Part shown: piece by piece, positions 1-12,424 of the stretch
How the letters are laid out: each line of letters opens with the position of its first letter
Position numbering within the stretch: position 1 is the first letter of the stretch
Origin: Cranoglanis bouderius
Lineage: Eukaryota > Chordata > Actinopteri > Siluriformes > Cranoglanididae
Direction of reading: 5' to 3'
DNA length: 64,000 nucleotides
Assembly (NCBI GenBank): GCA_023630585.1
Contig: CM042553.1
Span: forward strand, 18,686,520 to 18,750,519
Program-made: the position numbers and the translations under genes
Notes under the pieces: generated by a model
Database searches by the model: none
Seen by the model: only the letters and a program-made list of their open reading frames with translations
What the model was told of the DNA's origin: nothing

Positions 1-706
1 GCACTTTCTCTCTTGCTGCTCTCCAACATTTCTGCTCATTTCTGCCCTGTCTGTTTCTGATTGAAGAGTCATGAGCGCTGACATTAATTGAAGCAAAGGA
101 AGTCTGCAGCACTGCACTTGTGCAGAAATTTTGACCACTCTCGAGAAGATTCACTCGCTTCGAGTGTTCTCCTTCGGGAGACTGTGCTTTAGTGGAATGG
201 GACTGGCGCTGTTGCCCTTTCCGGCCTGATAGTTATCATATCATTGGCTGCTCTGGGAATTTCTTTTGATTGTGGAATAATTTGTGGAATTTTGTCTGCT
301 GGTAAAACTGGTAAGGGTCATAATAAGTGAGGTGTACACCGAGGAGACCTGGCTATAATCAAGCCTGGCTTGTGTTCGGTCAGCCAACTCTAATGATCCC
401 TTTAACTGGGTTGATTTAACGTGCGGACAATCCAATCGGGTTTGGAGCTAATTGGTGTTGGACAACATTGCTCACTAATTAAATAAATAAGTAATCTGTG
501 ATTTGTTCACTCAAGCTTTTTTTTTTTATTATTCATTTTCTCTTTCGTCAGGATGTAAATAATATTTCACAACATTATACTCTTAATATATCTTGATAGG
601 TGCATTTTATACACTGTATACTGTATCATGCCATACTGACAACAATATTTTACCCTCTATTCTCTCTTTGTTTCCCTTTTTTTCTCTCTCTCCTTTTGGA
701 CTGCAG

Positions 707-771
707 CTCCAGAATGCAATTCAGCGGTGGCAAATGCCTCTGCTCTGTGGCAGTAAACAATGGTGGATGGG
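707..771 (+). other. Splice-bounded candidate exon, coding status unclear
   Basis: A 45-nt pyrimidine tract ending CTGCAG is followed 65 nt later by GGTAAAC. Two frames stay open across it, so the sequence does not fix a reading frame. It could be a cryptic exon or a UTR exon. Confidence 0.25.
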
Positions 772-830
772 GTAAACAAACCCTTGTGACCCTCTCTAAC
801 AGGGTGGGAATGGAAGGTTAGCAGGAAAGT

Positions 831-2290
831 GTTGTCTGACTTACACTCGCACATCGAGCAATACCATATATCACACCAGCCAGGGACATATTTACCCTTA
901 ACAAGCATGCGGGGGGAAGGAATCGGAGGTTCATCGACCTGAAAACCCGTTGGTGTTGGATGAATTTGTGAACGGAATAAATGCAGTAATGGGAATAATC
1001 GAGAAGAATATTACAGTTATGTTGCTATAACATTAAAGCAAGGTTGATAGATATCACAACCGATTTTTTCCTCAGTTGATTACTAATATTCTTACAAGTA
1101 AACAAAATAATCTATTGATCTATTAATCTATTAAAATATTTATTTCACTTTCTTGAGAGAGAGAGACTTTTACAAAAAAGTTTGTTGGAAACTCATTTAT
1201 TTTATAAAGAAAACTATTGTATGCCAAACTTCAGCATAAAATCGAACGTTAAATCAGTTTTTTCTATATTCGGAAGCAAAAATCTTAGGTTTTTAGATCC
1301 TCCGGGTTCATGAAATGTTACATTCCCCCAAAACGTTAGATTTTAAACTGAAAAATGGCAGAAAATTTATATTTCACTGTGAAGACACTCTCAGTAAAAA
1401 GATTTTTACTGAAAAGTTTGCTGTGGTATCATTTCTTTATTGTTTAAGCAAGAAAATACCATGCGCTGTTATATAAAATATTTGACTAGTTAGCAGAAAT
1501 AACTATTAACAATTTTCAAAGCAGGTAATAAGGTGTTAAATATTCTGTTCATTCTGCTACTTTAAAACCATGGTTCGCAAATTGGGTTACGGGGACCGCC
1601 AGTGGTTCGTGAAGCATAACCAGAAGTAGAAGAACAACAAGGAAAAGAAAAGAAACAGATTAGTGGTAAGCAAATCAAAAGGAAAATGGGAATGAAATCC
1701 ATGTACACTGGGGTCCAGTCCATCGGAATGTCATCTATACACGTGCTACAATGGAAGATATAAGACTCAAGAAAAGCTTACCTTTTGTACAGGAGTTAAA
1801 ATAGTTAACATCAAAAGTGCATAAAATGTAAACAGTGACCTCGAATATCCAGGTATCTGAGACCTTGAATATTGAATTTCCTTTCTTTGTTTTAGAAGTT
1901 TCAGAAGTCTACAAAGTTCTCTTCTTTGGACCCTGTTCTATATGTTCAGTATATATACAATCCAGTTAAATAAACCTTTATGGCAGGACTAAATATTCAA
2001 AACTTTCAAATGACATTCCTATGATATGAGTTTTAAGAACAATATTAAGAACTGTTAGCAGCCATTAAAAGATGTACAGCCACTCCAATAAATCCCTTGC
2101 ATTGGGACAAATCAGTCTCAGCATACATAATAGAGGATTCGTTATTGCCCTTCATAACCACCTCTATTATGACCAGCACTGCACTAGGTTAGTCTTTCCT
2201 TTTCATCTTCCACTTTCATATTCTCTCTTTTTTTTCACCTTATCATTCTCACTTTCACCTTCTTGATCTATGTTGGTGCCTTCCTTCCTG
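831..2290. other. No gene seen: AT-rich noncoding sequence
   Basis: Low-complexity A/T-rich stretches and one possible hAT end (1569). The same holds for 1-690. No ORF with coding character on either strand. Confidence 0.5.
1569..1618. mobile_element. Possible hAT-type terminal fragment
   Basis: TGGTTCGCAAATTGGGTTAC + GGGGACCGCCAGTGGTTCGT resembles the palindromic ends of common vertebrate hAT MITEs. The partner end was not found. Confidence 0.35.
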
Positions 2291-2310
2291 TCTGTTCATT
2301 CCTACATCAG

Positions 2311-2428
2311 AGGCTTCTCTGCTTATCTGTTGGGCGGTGTGTCAATAGCACAGACCCCACAGATACTTCCCAGGCCATCTGGTTTCCACACCGCTGCCAA
2401 ACTCCAGAGCAGCAGCTGTGTACAGGCT
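2311..2428 (+). other. Candidate exon before 2493
   Basis: Acceptor TTCCTACATCAG and donor GCT|GTGAGT enclose 118 nt. One frame reads GFSAYLLGGVSIAQTP through SSSCVQA, and its phase fits the segment at 2493. Not recognised. Confidence 0.3.
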
Positions 2429-2492
2429 GTGAGTGGTAACAGTCCTATAAAGAACCCCAAATACTAATTATGTTCCAGTCTTATCTTAACAG

Positions 2493-2669
2493 GCAGAGAG
2501 TCCTGACCCTGAACACATTGCCAAGAGCCAGGTTAACAGAGCCAAAGGGAACCTGATTGCCTCTGGAATGGGACGCACAACGTTTCAGCCCAAAGCCAGC
2601 GACAATTTCAGGCCAATAAGTCTCATCATTACCCAAAAGACAGCTCACATTGGGCAAATGACAAGTTGA
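2493..2669 (+). other. Candidate terminal exon, 58 codons
   Basis: Follows TTATCTTAACAG. The frame that continues from 2428 is open from AESPDPEHIAKSQ to a TGA at 2667-2669. An alternative donor (CAG|GTTAAC) would cut it to 39 nt. No recognised homology, and ordinary random openness is not excluded. Confidence 0.28.
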
Positions 2670-4638
2670 TTAATAGAGTAGGCGATGAAGTGTGCGGTCC
2701 AAACATACTCATCTTCCTGTTTCTAGCAGTGAATTATCCCAGAAGTCCAATGAATGAATTATCTGAAGCCTAAACCAGACCTCAAAACTGAAGGTCTGTT
2801 GAGGTTTTGGGAAGCCTTGGACTTAACAACTGAGTCTGCGTTACTCTGTCAAATTCATAAGCAACCAATGGTTAACATTTTTATGTAACTCGATGTAATT
2901 TGAAGTTGTAACTTGGCATAATGGAAATTCATACCAATTTCTGATTGTGTGAACATGTTAAGATAGTACACTTGCAGAAATAAAGGTACCAAGCGGTACT
3001 TTTTCTCATTGCTGGAGTAGTACCATCAACAGTAAATCTTTTGTAGAATGAGAGTGGTATGTATCTTTTACCTGGGAAGAAGCATGTGATGTACCTTTGA
3101 TTACTTTTAGAGTGAAGCTTTTATCTTTTACATTTGCCAAGTAAGACACGATGACGGTATTTGGGTAGCAATCTAGGGTCGGGGGGGGCGGGGGGGTGGG
3201 GGGTGGTGTTTGGGGAGAGATACTAAGAAACAAATCAATCTGCATAGAAAATGACACAACGTGGCTATTTGTGTATGGCCTGAGTAGGATTACAATAAGA
3301 CATGAAAGGCACAAACCTAAAGAACACTTGTTTGTCGTCTAGCAAGCTACAAAAAAGGTTATAACTAACATAAAAGTAGGAAACATCTAATCTTACAAAT
3401 TCTATATAACTAGCTAATGGTAGCTAATAATGAACTGAGGAAATCATTGGAAATCCAATGTTGTGCAAAATAATGTGGTTAGTAGGGATAGGGAATAGTT
3501 TGCTTCTGTGTTAGGTATTTAAACATGCTTGTTCCTGCATGACATTACACTTCTCGCAACTGGACAATGGACAAAATTTACGCCATTATTCAAACCGATC
3601 TGTCATAGCCAGATTTAAAAAGTTGTTCAGTTTCACATCATATGACATTGGTGAAATTGGTGGAATAATTAGTATGAGTACGCTGATAGTATCATCTTGC
3701 TGGGGCAGTCATTCTGTAGCCATGTTTAAAAGTACATCAGTGGTCCTTTTGTGTACCTTATTTTTAAGGTACGCTATATAAATGTTACACTATATATATA
3801 TATATATATATACAGTATAACTTGAATGATACATACTAAAGATGTCCCGTTGATTGTATTACGCAATGTATTATGCAAAAGTACAGTTTGGTACCTTTGT
3901 TTATGAAAATGTTATCTATGTAAGCCAGAGCCAGTAGTAACATTAGTATAGTAGTTGTAACGGTTAACCCAAAACAAAAGCAGCAAGCAAAAATAATTAA
4001 AAACACTTTTGAAGTTGCAGTTCAAGCGTAGATTAATTCCGTCTGAACTTGATTTCATTGGTATTAATTTTTTTCAAGATTTGATTTCTTTCGTTATACA
4101 CTAAGGGTACTAAATTGTTCCTTTAACTGTCACTGGGGTGGTTCTTTTATTTCTTGTATCTTCACCTTTGAAAAAAGATTTAAGGTACATAATTGGACCG
4201 TAAAGCTTTAAAGTGATGCTATATTGACCTTTCTAGGTAAAAGACACATATTAAAGGTACAAAAGTTGTGTGTGATAGTACCACACCAGCGAAAAGGAAA
4301 GGTACTGTTTAGTAACTTTAGCTAACCCTAACAATAAAACAATATGATTAATGCTTCCTAGTCACTGCTCACAAGAACTGGATAGCAAGAGCCAACAATG
4401 CAAAGAAACGTGTTCTCACGTTAGCTATTATCAATTATAAATCCTTTTTTTTTTTTTTATTAAAAAGCACCACATGCTGTATTATGATGGCTGAATATAG
4501 TTGTTCTGAACATCTAATATGTGCAAAAGAAGTCTGTTCTGTCTTCACAAATAATTATAATATAAGACAAATACAAGGCGCTGGAAGTGCTTCGAAGATC
4601 TGAAGAACCCACAGGGGTGTAGCAAATGAAAACACAGA

Positions 4639-4640
<2 letters not shown>
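2670..4640. other. No gene seen
   Basis: Unique-looking AT-rich sequence with a G-run (3181-3206) and a (TA)n stretch (3793-3811). Short ORFs (for example 3006-3314 minus, Pro-rich from the G-run) have no coding features. Confidence 0.5.

Positions 4641-4641
<1 letters not shown>

Positions 4642-4706
<65 letters not shown>
4642..4706 (+). repeat. (GA)n microsatellite
   Basis: About 32 uninterrupted GA units. Confidence 0.95.
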
Positions 4707-4707
<1 letters not shown>

Positions 4708-5261
4708 AATAGTGCAATAAAGAGAAAAACTGAGTTATTGAGACGGCTCGGTGGGAGACAGCTCCGTGTGGGCTTGTGGGATTGACGCTAGGGCGAATGG
4801 ATGGGAGGAGGAGGGTTTAGGTCAGAGTCGAGGAGTGATTACTCCAGCAGGAGTGGACTGATCCTGCGATTCATCACTCCTCCCTGTCCTCCCTTCCCCT
4901 ATCATCATGCTCTGCTTTCTTCCCCGGGATTACATGCATGCCGAATGCACCTTGATCCCCTCTAGGCTTGTGTTACTTCCTTAGCACTAGAGACTACAGC
5001 CACTTCATTAAACTGCAGTGTTAGTCCATGAATCAGGCAGGCGGCGACAAAGTTTCTTTGCTTCTTGTGCTACTCGAGGGATTTCTAAATCAAGTACCCT
5101 GGATGAGGGCTTGTTACACTGGCACTGCTCCTTTTCATGGTGTTGCAGTCGGGCCAATTATACCCACTCATTTCAAATCCTCTAGTCAGGCTGCAGAATG
5201 TGGAAAACACATCACTTTTCATTGCACATCACTCGACAAGACAGTGTCTTTTGTTTAGAAA

Positions 5262-5319
5262 TACATTTACATTTACGGCATTTGGCAGACAGCCTTATCC
5301 AGAGCGACTTACAGAAGTG
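5262..5319 (-). mobile_element. SINE 3' tail fragment
   Basis: Same tail as the SINE at 53812 (TAAGTCGCTCTGGATAAGG, then GGCATTTGGCAGAC on the other strand), 5'-truncated. Confidence 0.65.
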
Positions 5320-5504
5320 CTTTGAAGTCTCTATCAATAAATACATCTCGATACTGGTTCACTGGGTCACGGACTAAGAATACCATCAGTCTTAAAACTC
5401 TGTTGGGAGGTAATATAGTAAGAAAAACACACAGACAAGATTGCCAGTGACTCAGCTGTTCAGACAGCTAGGGGAAGTTCATTCCAGGTATTCATCTGAT
5501 TTAA

Positions 5505-5507
<3 letters not shown>

Positions 5508-5536
<29 letters not shown>

Positions 5537-5537
5537 G
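5508..5537 (+). repeat. (ATA)n microsatellite
   Basis: Ten AAT/ATA units. Short (GATA)n at 5759-5774 and (CATA)n at 5789-5810 lie just before the transposon at 5809. Confidence 0.85.
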
Positions 5538-5808
5538 TAGAGGTCCCAGTAGAACATGTTGGGTTCTTTTATTATTTAGAGACCATTAAATAATGCAATA
5601 GAAAACACAGCTATATAATATGAAAACAGTATAAAATAATATATGCCACTCTATTATTTGCCACTCTATTATAAAACCATAAGCTAAAATACTTCTACCT
5701 ATTTGGATTAGAGAGCCCTGATATTACTAATGTAACCTGCTAATAAATAACCAAATCAGATAGATAGATAGATAGTAGCATACATATATTACATACATAC
5801 ATACATAC

Positions 5809-6818
5809 ATCTATCAGCCATAATATTAAACCCACTGACAGGTGAATAATATTGATTATCTCGTTATAGTGGCACCTGTCAAGGGGTGGGATATAGTAAG
5901 CAGCTAGTGAACATTCAGCTCTCAAAGTTGATGTGTTGGAAGCAGGAAAAATGGGCAAGCACAAGGATCTGAGCGACTTTGACAAGGGCCAAATTGTGAT
6001 GGCTAGACGACTGGATCAGAGCATCTCCAAAACGGCAGGTCTTGTGGGGTGTTCCCGGTAAGCAGTGATTAGTACCTACAAAAAGTGGTCCAAGGAAGGA
6101 CAACCAGTAAACCTGTGACAGGGTCATGGGCACCCAAGGCTCACTGATGCACTTGGGGAGCGAAGGCTAGCCTGTCTGGTCCGATCCCACAGAAGAGCTA
6201 CTGTAGCACAAATTGCTGAAAAAGTTAAAAGTAGCTAAGCTTGCTGCGATGCATTGTGTGCTCATGCTGACCCCTGTCCACAACCAAAAGCGCCTACAAT
6301 GGACATGTGAGCATCAGAACTGGACCACAAAGCAATGGAAGTAGGTAGCCTGGTCTGATGAATCACGTTTTCTTTTATCATGTGGATGGCCACAAGTCGC
6401 CAGAGGCAGTGTGATGCTCTGGATAATGTTCTGCTAGGAAACCTTGGGTCCTGGCATTCATGTGGATGTTACACTGACCAAGTACACTCCTCCATGGCAA
6501 CGGTATTCCCTAATGGCAGTGGCCTCTTTCAGCAGGATAATGTGCCCTGCCACACTGCAAAAATTGTTCAGGAATGGTTTGAGGAACATGACAAAGGTGT
6601 TGAATTGGTCTCCAAATTCCTCAGATCAAACAAGTCCGATCCACGGAGGGCCGACCTCGCAACTACAGGACATAAAGTCTTGGTGCCAGATACCACAGCA
6701 CACCTTCAGAGGTCTCGTGGAGTCCATGCCTCGAAAGGTCAGAGCTGTTTTGGCGGCACAAGGTGGACCTACACAATATTAGGCAGGTGTTTTTAATGTT
6801 ATGGCTGATCAGTGTACA
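5809..6818 (+). mobile_element. Decayed Tc1-like transposon (family 1)
   Basis: About 1.0 kb with inverted ends: ATCAGCCATAATATTAAACC at the left, and GGTTTTTAATGTTATGGCTGATCAG-type at the right. It sits next to (CATA)n. The plus strand keeps a transposase start at 5949 (MGKHKDLSDFDKGQIVMARR) and late segments near 6510-6780 (FQQDNVPCH; a split LRSNKSDP remnant of SPDLNPIE). Multiple stops and frameshifts make it a pseudogene. Confidence 0.85.
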
Positions 6819-7455
6819 TACATGCGTTATATTTCCGTAGACACTTTACAAGTGCCTATAACTCGAAAAATTTGCTTCAAACTTTAATCCAACAAGCATT
6901 AACATACAACATGCTCGAACAGATAAAGTCAAGCTTCGCAACATGGAAATGAGGCAGGAAAAAAAAAAAAAAGGTTGAAAATCAATCCCGCAATTCTTCA
7001 AGCGAAGCCAGTTTCCACCCGCTTTTCAGATAAACATTAAAACATCTCAGAATGCATGGAAATATTACTGTAATTGTATTCTAAATTCATGATGCGCAAT
7101 GTTATTTTGCTTTTATAGTGTTTTCTAGTTACTTCAAAACCTTGATTTCAAACTGCTTTAGAAGACATATTAAAAATTAAGACATATAAAGCAGTAAAAA
7201 ATAAAGACACGTGAAAACAAATGTGTATTAAACAATAAAGCGCAGCACAGCGAGGCCGTAAAAACGAATCAAACACACACGTTAATCTTGACTTCTTTAG
7301 AAGCAGATAAAGTGTACACACTTCCAGGTGAAATATTCCAGGTTCGTATATATAGAGATTCTATAAAAATGCAATGTGTTGTGTTAAGATATGTAATATA
7401 CTGTAGAAACTATAGCCTTAATAGAAATGTGCTTAGTACGAAACACTTTCCATAT

Positions 7456-7456
<1 letters not shown>

Positions 7457-7488
<32 letters not shown>
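7457..7488 (+). repeat. (CA)n microsatellite
   Basis: Sixteen uninterrupted CA units. Confidence 0.95.
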
Positions 7489-7489
<1 letters not shown>

Positions 7490-7906
7490 TTTTCTTACTA
7501 TCCTTGTGAGGAGTAATTATTGATATAATTAATAATGCAGCTAATTAATGGCATGCTACATCTAAATCTAACACTGAAAGGTAAGGAAAGCTTTAGGCTC
7601 TGTTAATTTTTTTTATTTATTTATTTATTTAAATAAGCTGCGGCTTTTCTTTTTTCCTTGTGGTTTTTGGTTCTCATTTTCGAACCCCATAAGGATATAA
7701 AAACATTCCCACATACCCAGAAAGCTTCATAATCTGAACTTCTCCAGACACAGTTGGAAGTCTGTAAAATATTCCATAATTTGTTTTTCCTCTAAAATGA
7801 ATATAGAGTTGTTGTTTTGTTTTATTTTAATGAAATGTGTTCTCTCATGATTATACACCTCTTATATGTGTGGATTTGTAACAATTGAAACTCCATATAC
7901 ATCCAA

Positions 7907-7909
<3 letters not shown>

Positions 7910-7949
<40 letters not shown>
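7910..7949 (+). repeat. (CA)n microsatellite
   Basis: About 20 CA units. The flank repeats TAATCTGGACTTCTCCAGAC, also seen in variant form at 7730-7750. Confidence 0.95.
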
Positions 7950-7950
<1 letters not shown>

Positions 7951-8227
7951 TAAGCTCTATAATCTGGACTTCTCCAGACGTGGGATAAAGTCTATACAGT
8001 TGGAAGTCGGTATAAACTTCACATTGCTGTCAGCACACTGGGCTGGAAATCCTGTACAAACCTGACAAATCTCCCCTCTCCACTCTCCAAGTCTCTCCTC
8101 ATGAATCTGAAATGCCCCTGATGCACGAGCAAACTGTCGATAATGAGCTTGCACACACACTGTGCATGAGTAGTGTGTGTGCTCAGAGAGAGAAAGAGAG
8201 ATTAACATATGCTAAAATGTCTATGGA

Positions 8228-8232
<5 letters not shown>

Positions 8233-8272
<40 letters not shown>
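8233..8272 (+). repeat. (CT)n microsatellite
   Basis: About 20 CT units, followed by a high-complexity segment (8275-8440). Confidence 0.95.
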
Positions 8273-8274
<2 letters not shown>

Positions 8275-8903
8275 CTGGGAGTCGATGGAGCTCGGCCATC
8301 ATTAACTCCTTGTCTGAGTCACAGGTCATTGCACTTCATCCAGCTCTCTTCTCTGCCTCAGCGCGCCCAAATTTGATCAATCCTTCAGCGGCGTATGACG
8401 CCATCATCTCAGCCAAGACTGATTTATCAGGACCATGAGCGCCAGAGTGCATCAAAAAAAACAAAAAAAAAAAAACAAGTATTTTATAAAGTACTTGTTA
8501 TAAAGTATTTTTCTATAACAACAGCTTACGGAGTGAAACGATATGAAAATTTAATGGCATAATAACTGCAGAACTCAATATTACAGTAGTATAATATTAC
8601 AGATTTTATTTCTGCACTGAAGCATCTGTGGGAAACTGCAGCAGGATTGTTATCTAATCTGTTAGAAATAGATATACCATATGCTCAATTTTATTGTCAC
8701 TTGGTGATGATTTTGCACATAATTTCAACCGACGAACATATTTGGCAATACATAAAGTACAACAGCAGTCAAGAAGACAAATATAAACGCTACTTTTTTA
8801 GTGCCCCGATTTTGAAGAAGGCCAATTTCTTTGGTGAAAAAATATTACTCAATAGGCTGTACTTCCCTATATACATTTGATTGTAGTTATTTAATAATAA
8901 TAA

Positions 8904-8935
<32 letters not shown>

Positions 8936-9072
8936 CAATGGTTTAAGAGATTAATTCAATGTATATCACAGCACTTTTGAATTCTCAAATCGGATTGGTT
9001 CTAATACGTTATGGTTTCTATAGTAACAGCTAATTCACAGGGACTTGTATGCTGGATATTCCACGTTAAACT

Positions 9073-9592
9073 AAGGCTATGTCTACATTAATCCAGATAA
9101 ATTTGAAAACGCGTCTTTATCTCTACGTTTTGTCCTTCCGTCCACACTGAGGCGGCTCCTAGCGAAAACGGAGCTTATCGAAAACGCTCTAACAAGTGGA
9201 TACATTTGAAAATGCCGTTTTCGCGTAGTAGTGTGGACCGAGAAAATGGAGATATTCAACAGCACAGCGATGACGTATTTTCAAACGAGATGGTGGACGA
9301 CGTCGTACTGCAGTTGTTGTAGCTGCTATCCAGATTGATAACTTTGTTAAAGATTAATGTCACTTTGTACAACCTTCGGATTGCATTTTTAAATAAACGC
9401 AAATGACGCAGGCCGACGCTGCTAACGTTTTTACGCGTGCGCGGTATAGGGACGTAAGCGTTTTCAGAAGTTTCAGTGTGGACGAGCAATTTTTTGGAAG
9501 ACGTTTGAAAACGCCAGTGCAGATGGAGAGCGTTTCAAAACAAAAACGCAGTTCTCGTAACTATCCGGATTCATGTGGACGTAGCCTAAGAC
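9073..9592. mobile_element. MITE-like element with imperfect terminal inverted repeats
   Basis: Left end AGGCTATGTCTACATTAATC + CAGATAAATTTGAAAACG; the right end is its complement (ACTATCCGGATTCATGTGGA, then CGTAGCCT). The interior is rich in CpG and in GAAAACG/GTTTTC repeats on both strands. No transposase. Confidence 0.65.
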
Positions 9593-10601
9593 TAATAATA
9601 CAACAAGAAAAGCAAAAATGTAAAGCTGTCGATATGGTGAAAACGTCTATGAGGAAACGTTTATGGAAAGAGCCTCCGATGTCAGCTCTTTGAAATGCTC
9701 CGTACGTTTTCCACCATGGGAAAGACCTCTAAACAGAGGACACGAGGCTGAGGCTGGAGAAGGAACGACTATGTTTATAGCCGATAGACCATAAGTGATA
9801 CATTCAATTTAAATAGAAATGGATTTTTAAAAATGTAAGACGTGTCGTTCATTAATAAATTACACATTGAAACTGTCAGCTGGAAAGCTGGAAATGTTCT
9901 TAGGAGAACGCATCCTAAGGGAAGACATGCTCTTTCTGTTGGAGCTATGAAGCTGTCACCGCTCTCCTGCCATCATTTCCAAGCACACCACTGCTCGAGT
10001 CGTGCTGGGAGAAGCACAGGCATCTGTCAGCAGATTTGGTGTCTTGACTATCTGACTAAGAAAGAAAGAAAAATAATACACTCCTGGGGAACGTGCACAA
10101 AAAGTCGTTCCCTGAAGGAGTGTAGTGACAGAGGGAGCTAACCCGGCGTTAATGTGGCCCTGCTGTTGTCTGGAAACGCCAGTGATCAGCATTTATGAGG
10201 AAGCACGAAAGAAGCGCAGGGCGTGACTCTAACAAACCTGCTGCTGTGCTCTTTGAAGGGATGACAAAGTGAAGTTCAGGGTTTTAAAAGTGATCAGTGC
10301 GGAAGGATGGAGAGAAAATGTAACACTGCCATCTAGGGGATGGACGGAGATCATCTCCACGGCATGTGGAGGCAGATTAAGGAGTTATGTTGCATATTCG
10401 ATGTAAATGAGCGAGCGCATGTCAGCAAGGAGGCGCCCGGATGCCCTTGGTGTCTTTCTATTGGGAGTTACAGGAACACGAGACAAAGCTGGAGACGCAA
10501 AAGTGCAGTGGCACAGTGACTCGTCTCTGTGACAAAAGAGGAAGAATAAGAGAGAGGGAACAAAAGGCTGAGAAAGAAATGTAGAGAAAATTAGAGAGAG
10601 A
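9593..10601. other. No gene seen; high-complexity segment
   Basis: GC-balanced unique sequence, especially 9890-10260, unlike the surrounding repeats. No long open frame. It could be conserved noncoding DNA within an intron. Confidence 0.35.
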
Positions 10602-10643
10602 GTGTGTGTGTGTGTGTGTGTGTGGGTGTGTGTGTGTGTGTGT

Positions 10644-10676
<33 letters not shown>

Positions 10677-10677
10677 T
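10602..10677 (+). repeat. (GT)n microsatellite
   Basis: About 38 dinucleotides with a few GG or GA interruptions, abutting the polypurine tract. Confidence 0.95.
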
Positions 10678-10680
10678 ATT

Positions 10681-11880
10681 TGAGAGAGACAGAAAGAGAG
10701 GGAGGCTAGACAACGAAAGAAGGAGAAAGACTGCCTGTCCTTCTTCTTCTTTCGTTGTCTCACCTACCTCTCTTTCTGGAAAGGAGCAGGAGAAGAGGTA
10801 TAAAATGTTTAGAGTGAGACAAAAGGAAGGAATATAATAGATAGGGGTTGAAGGGAAGAGAAAATGAGTGTGAAAGGGATTGAGACAGTGAGGGAGAAAG
10901 ACAGGAAGGTGAGACAGCGAGGGAAGGAGAAAGACAGGCAAGTGGAAAGAAATGTAAGAGAAAAGAAGGCAAAAGATGGAGAGACAGCGTGGATGAGACT
11001 GAGAAAAGGGGAAAAAAGAGATTAGTAGAAGGAGAGAGAAAATGAGTGTGAGAGACTTAGAGAGAGGAGAACAGAAGAAGGTGAGAGTGAGGGAGGAAGA
11101 GAGGAAGGTGAGACAGTGAGGGAGGAAGAATGGAACGTAAGAAAGCGAGGGAGAAAGAGAGGAAGGTGAGACAGCAAGCAAGAAAGTGAAGAAGGTGAGA
11201 CAGTGAGGGAGAAAAAGAGGAAGGTGAGACAGTGAGGGAGAAAGAGAGGAATGTGAGACAGTGAGGGAGAAAGAGAGGAAGGTGAGAAAGCGAGGGAGAA
11301 AGAGAGGAAGGTGAGAAAGCGAGGGAGAAAGACGAAGTAGAAAGGCGAGAGAGAAGAGGGCAAAAGATGAGTGCAAGGGAACAGATGGGAAGAATGTAGA
11401 AGAAAGAGCCTGAAGGAGAAAGAGAAAGAGTGCCTGAAAGAGTGTGAGACTGAGAAAGAGGTGAGGGAGACCAAAGGAAGAAGGAAGACGTGAGACAGCA
11501 AAGGAAGGAGAAAGACAGGCAAGTGGAAAGGTGAGATAGAATAGGTAACGATGGTGAGACAGACAGGGGGAGAGTGAGAGAGCTGAGAAAGAAAGAGGTG
11601 AGAGACAGGGAAGTGGAAAGGTGAGAGGGATGAGGGCGAAAGATGGTGAGACGGATAGGGTGAGAGTGAGAAAAAGGAGACCGGGAGACAGAGAAAGAGA
11701 GGGAAGGAGAGAGAGAGAAGAGTGTAGTGAGAAAGGAGCAGGAACGTAGAAGAAAGAAAATGAGAGTGTGAGAAAAGAGAGAGAAGGAACGAGAAGTAGG
11801 ACAGAGAGAGAGAGAAAAGAAGAATGAAAGAAGACAGAGAAGCGGTAAGTGTGAGAGAAAGGGAGGAGGAGGAAGAGAGT
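10681..11880 (+). repeat. 1.2-kb polypurine tract with 29-bp minisatellite core
   Basis: Almost only A and G on the plus strand. From about 11080 to 11335 a unit of the form GTGAGACAGTGAGGGAGAAA + GAGAGGAAG (29 bp) recurs roughly nine times with substitutions. It follows directly on a (GT)n run. Because 29 is not a multiple of 3, all three minus-strand frames stay open and give spurious Ser/Leu-rich ORFs. Confidence 0.9.
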
Positions 11881-12424
11881 GAAGAGGAGCGGATGACATT
11901 TTTGTCAGTAAAAACAATTGCGATAAATTGCCCTGGAAACACATTTGTTGAAATAAATAATGGAATGATGATAAATGTGAGGTTTTCACTCTCTGTTTCC
12001 AGTAAATGACCGTTTCCAGCTTCAGATTAAAACGTGTTCTGCTTTTATTTATGGATGACAAATGTGTCCATTAACTATAGCAAATGAGAAATTAGGACTT
12101 GCCCAGTTTTATTAACATGTGCATCCACTCTGTCCAAACACCCTGCTGTAAACTCGGTTTAAAGAAGTGCCATACGATCAGGCGTTTAAAGAGCTGATAA
12201 TAGAACTCACGGGCTGTTTTATACAAATTGTCAATGGCAGTTTAGTTTGTCAGTTTCGCTTTAACCTGATATTTGGAGAGAAACATGGCTTATGGCTGCT
12301 TCTGTAATGTATAAATGGAGACATTTGGGTTTTGTAGGAAAAAATGCTGTCCTTATTAAGCCTGAGATTTTAGTCTGTTAATTCAGTCATTTTTACAGAC
12401 TGCGCATCCCCAGGTCTAGAAAGA
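11881..12424. other. No gene seen between minisatellite and Tc1 relic
   Basis: Unique AT-rich sequence, no repeat identified. Confidence 0.45.

Larger units (their letters stand above)
6819..9072. other. Noncoding, microsatellite-rich
   Basis: Holds two (CA)n runs, a (CT)n run and a (GAA)n run (8907-8934). The segment 8275-8440 is higher in complexity, GC-balanced and rich in homeobox-type TAATT/ATTAAC cores; it is a candidate regulatory element only. Confidence 0.4.

Noticed and set aside
6380..6796. 138-residue plus ORF as a novel gene
   Set aside because: Lies inside a decayed Tc1 copy; out-of-frame reading of transposase remnants.
10591..12061. Minus-strand ORFs of 261, 306 and 334 residues, Ser/Leu/Phe/His-rich
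   Set aside because: They are readings of the polypurine minisatellite and (GT)n in several overlapping frames. A 29-bp unit keeps all frames open; no domain or start context.
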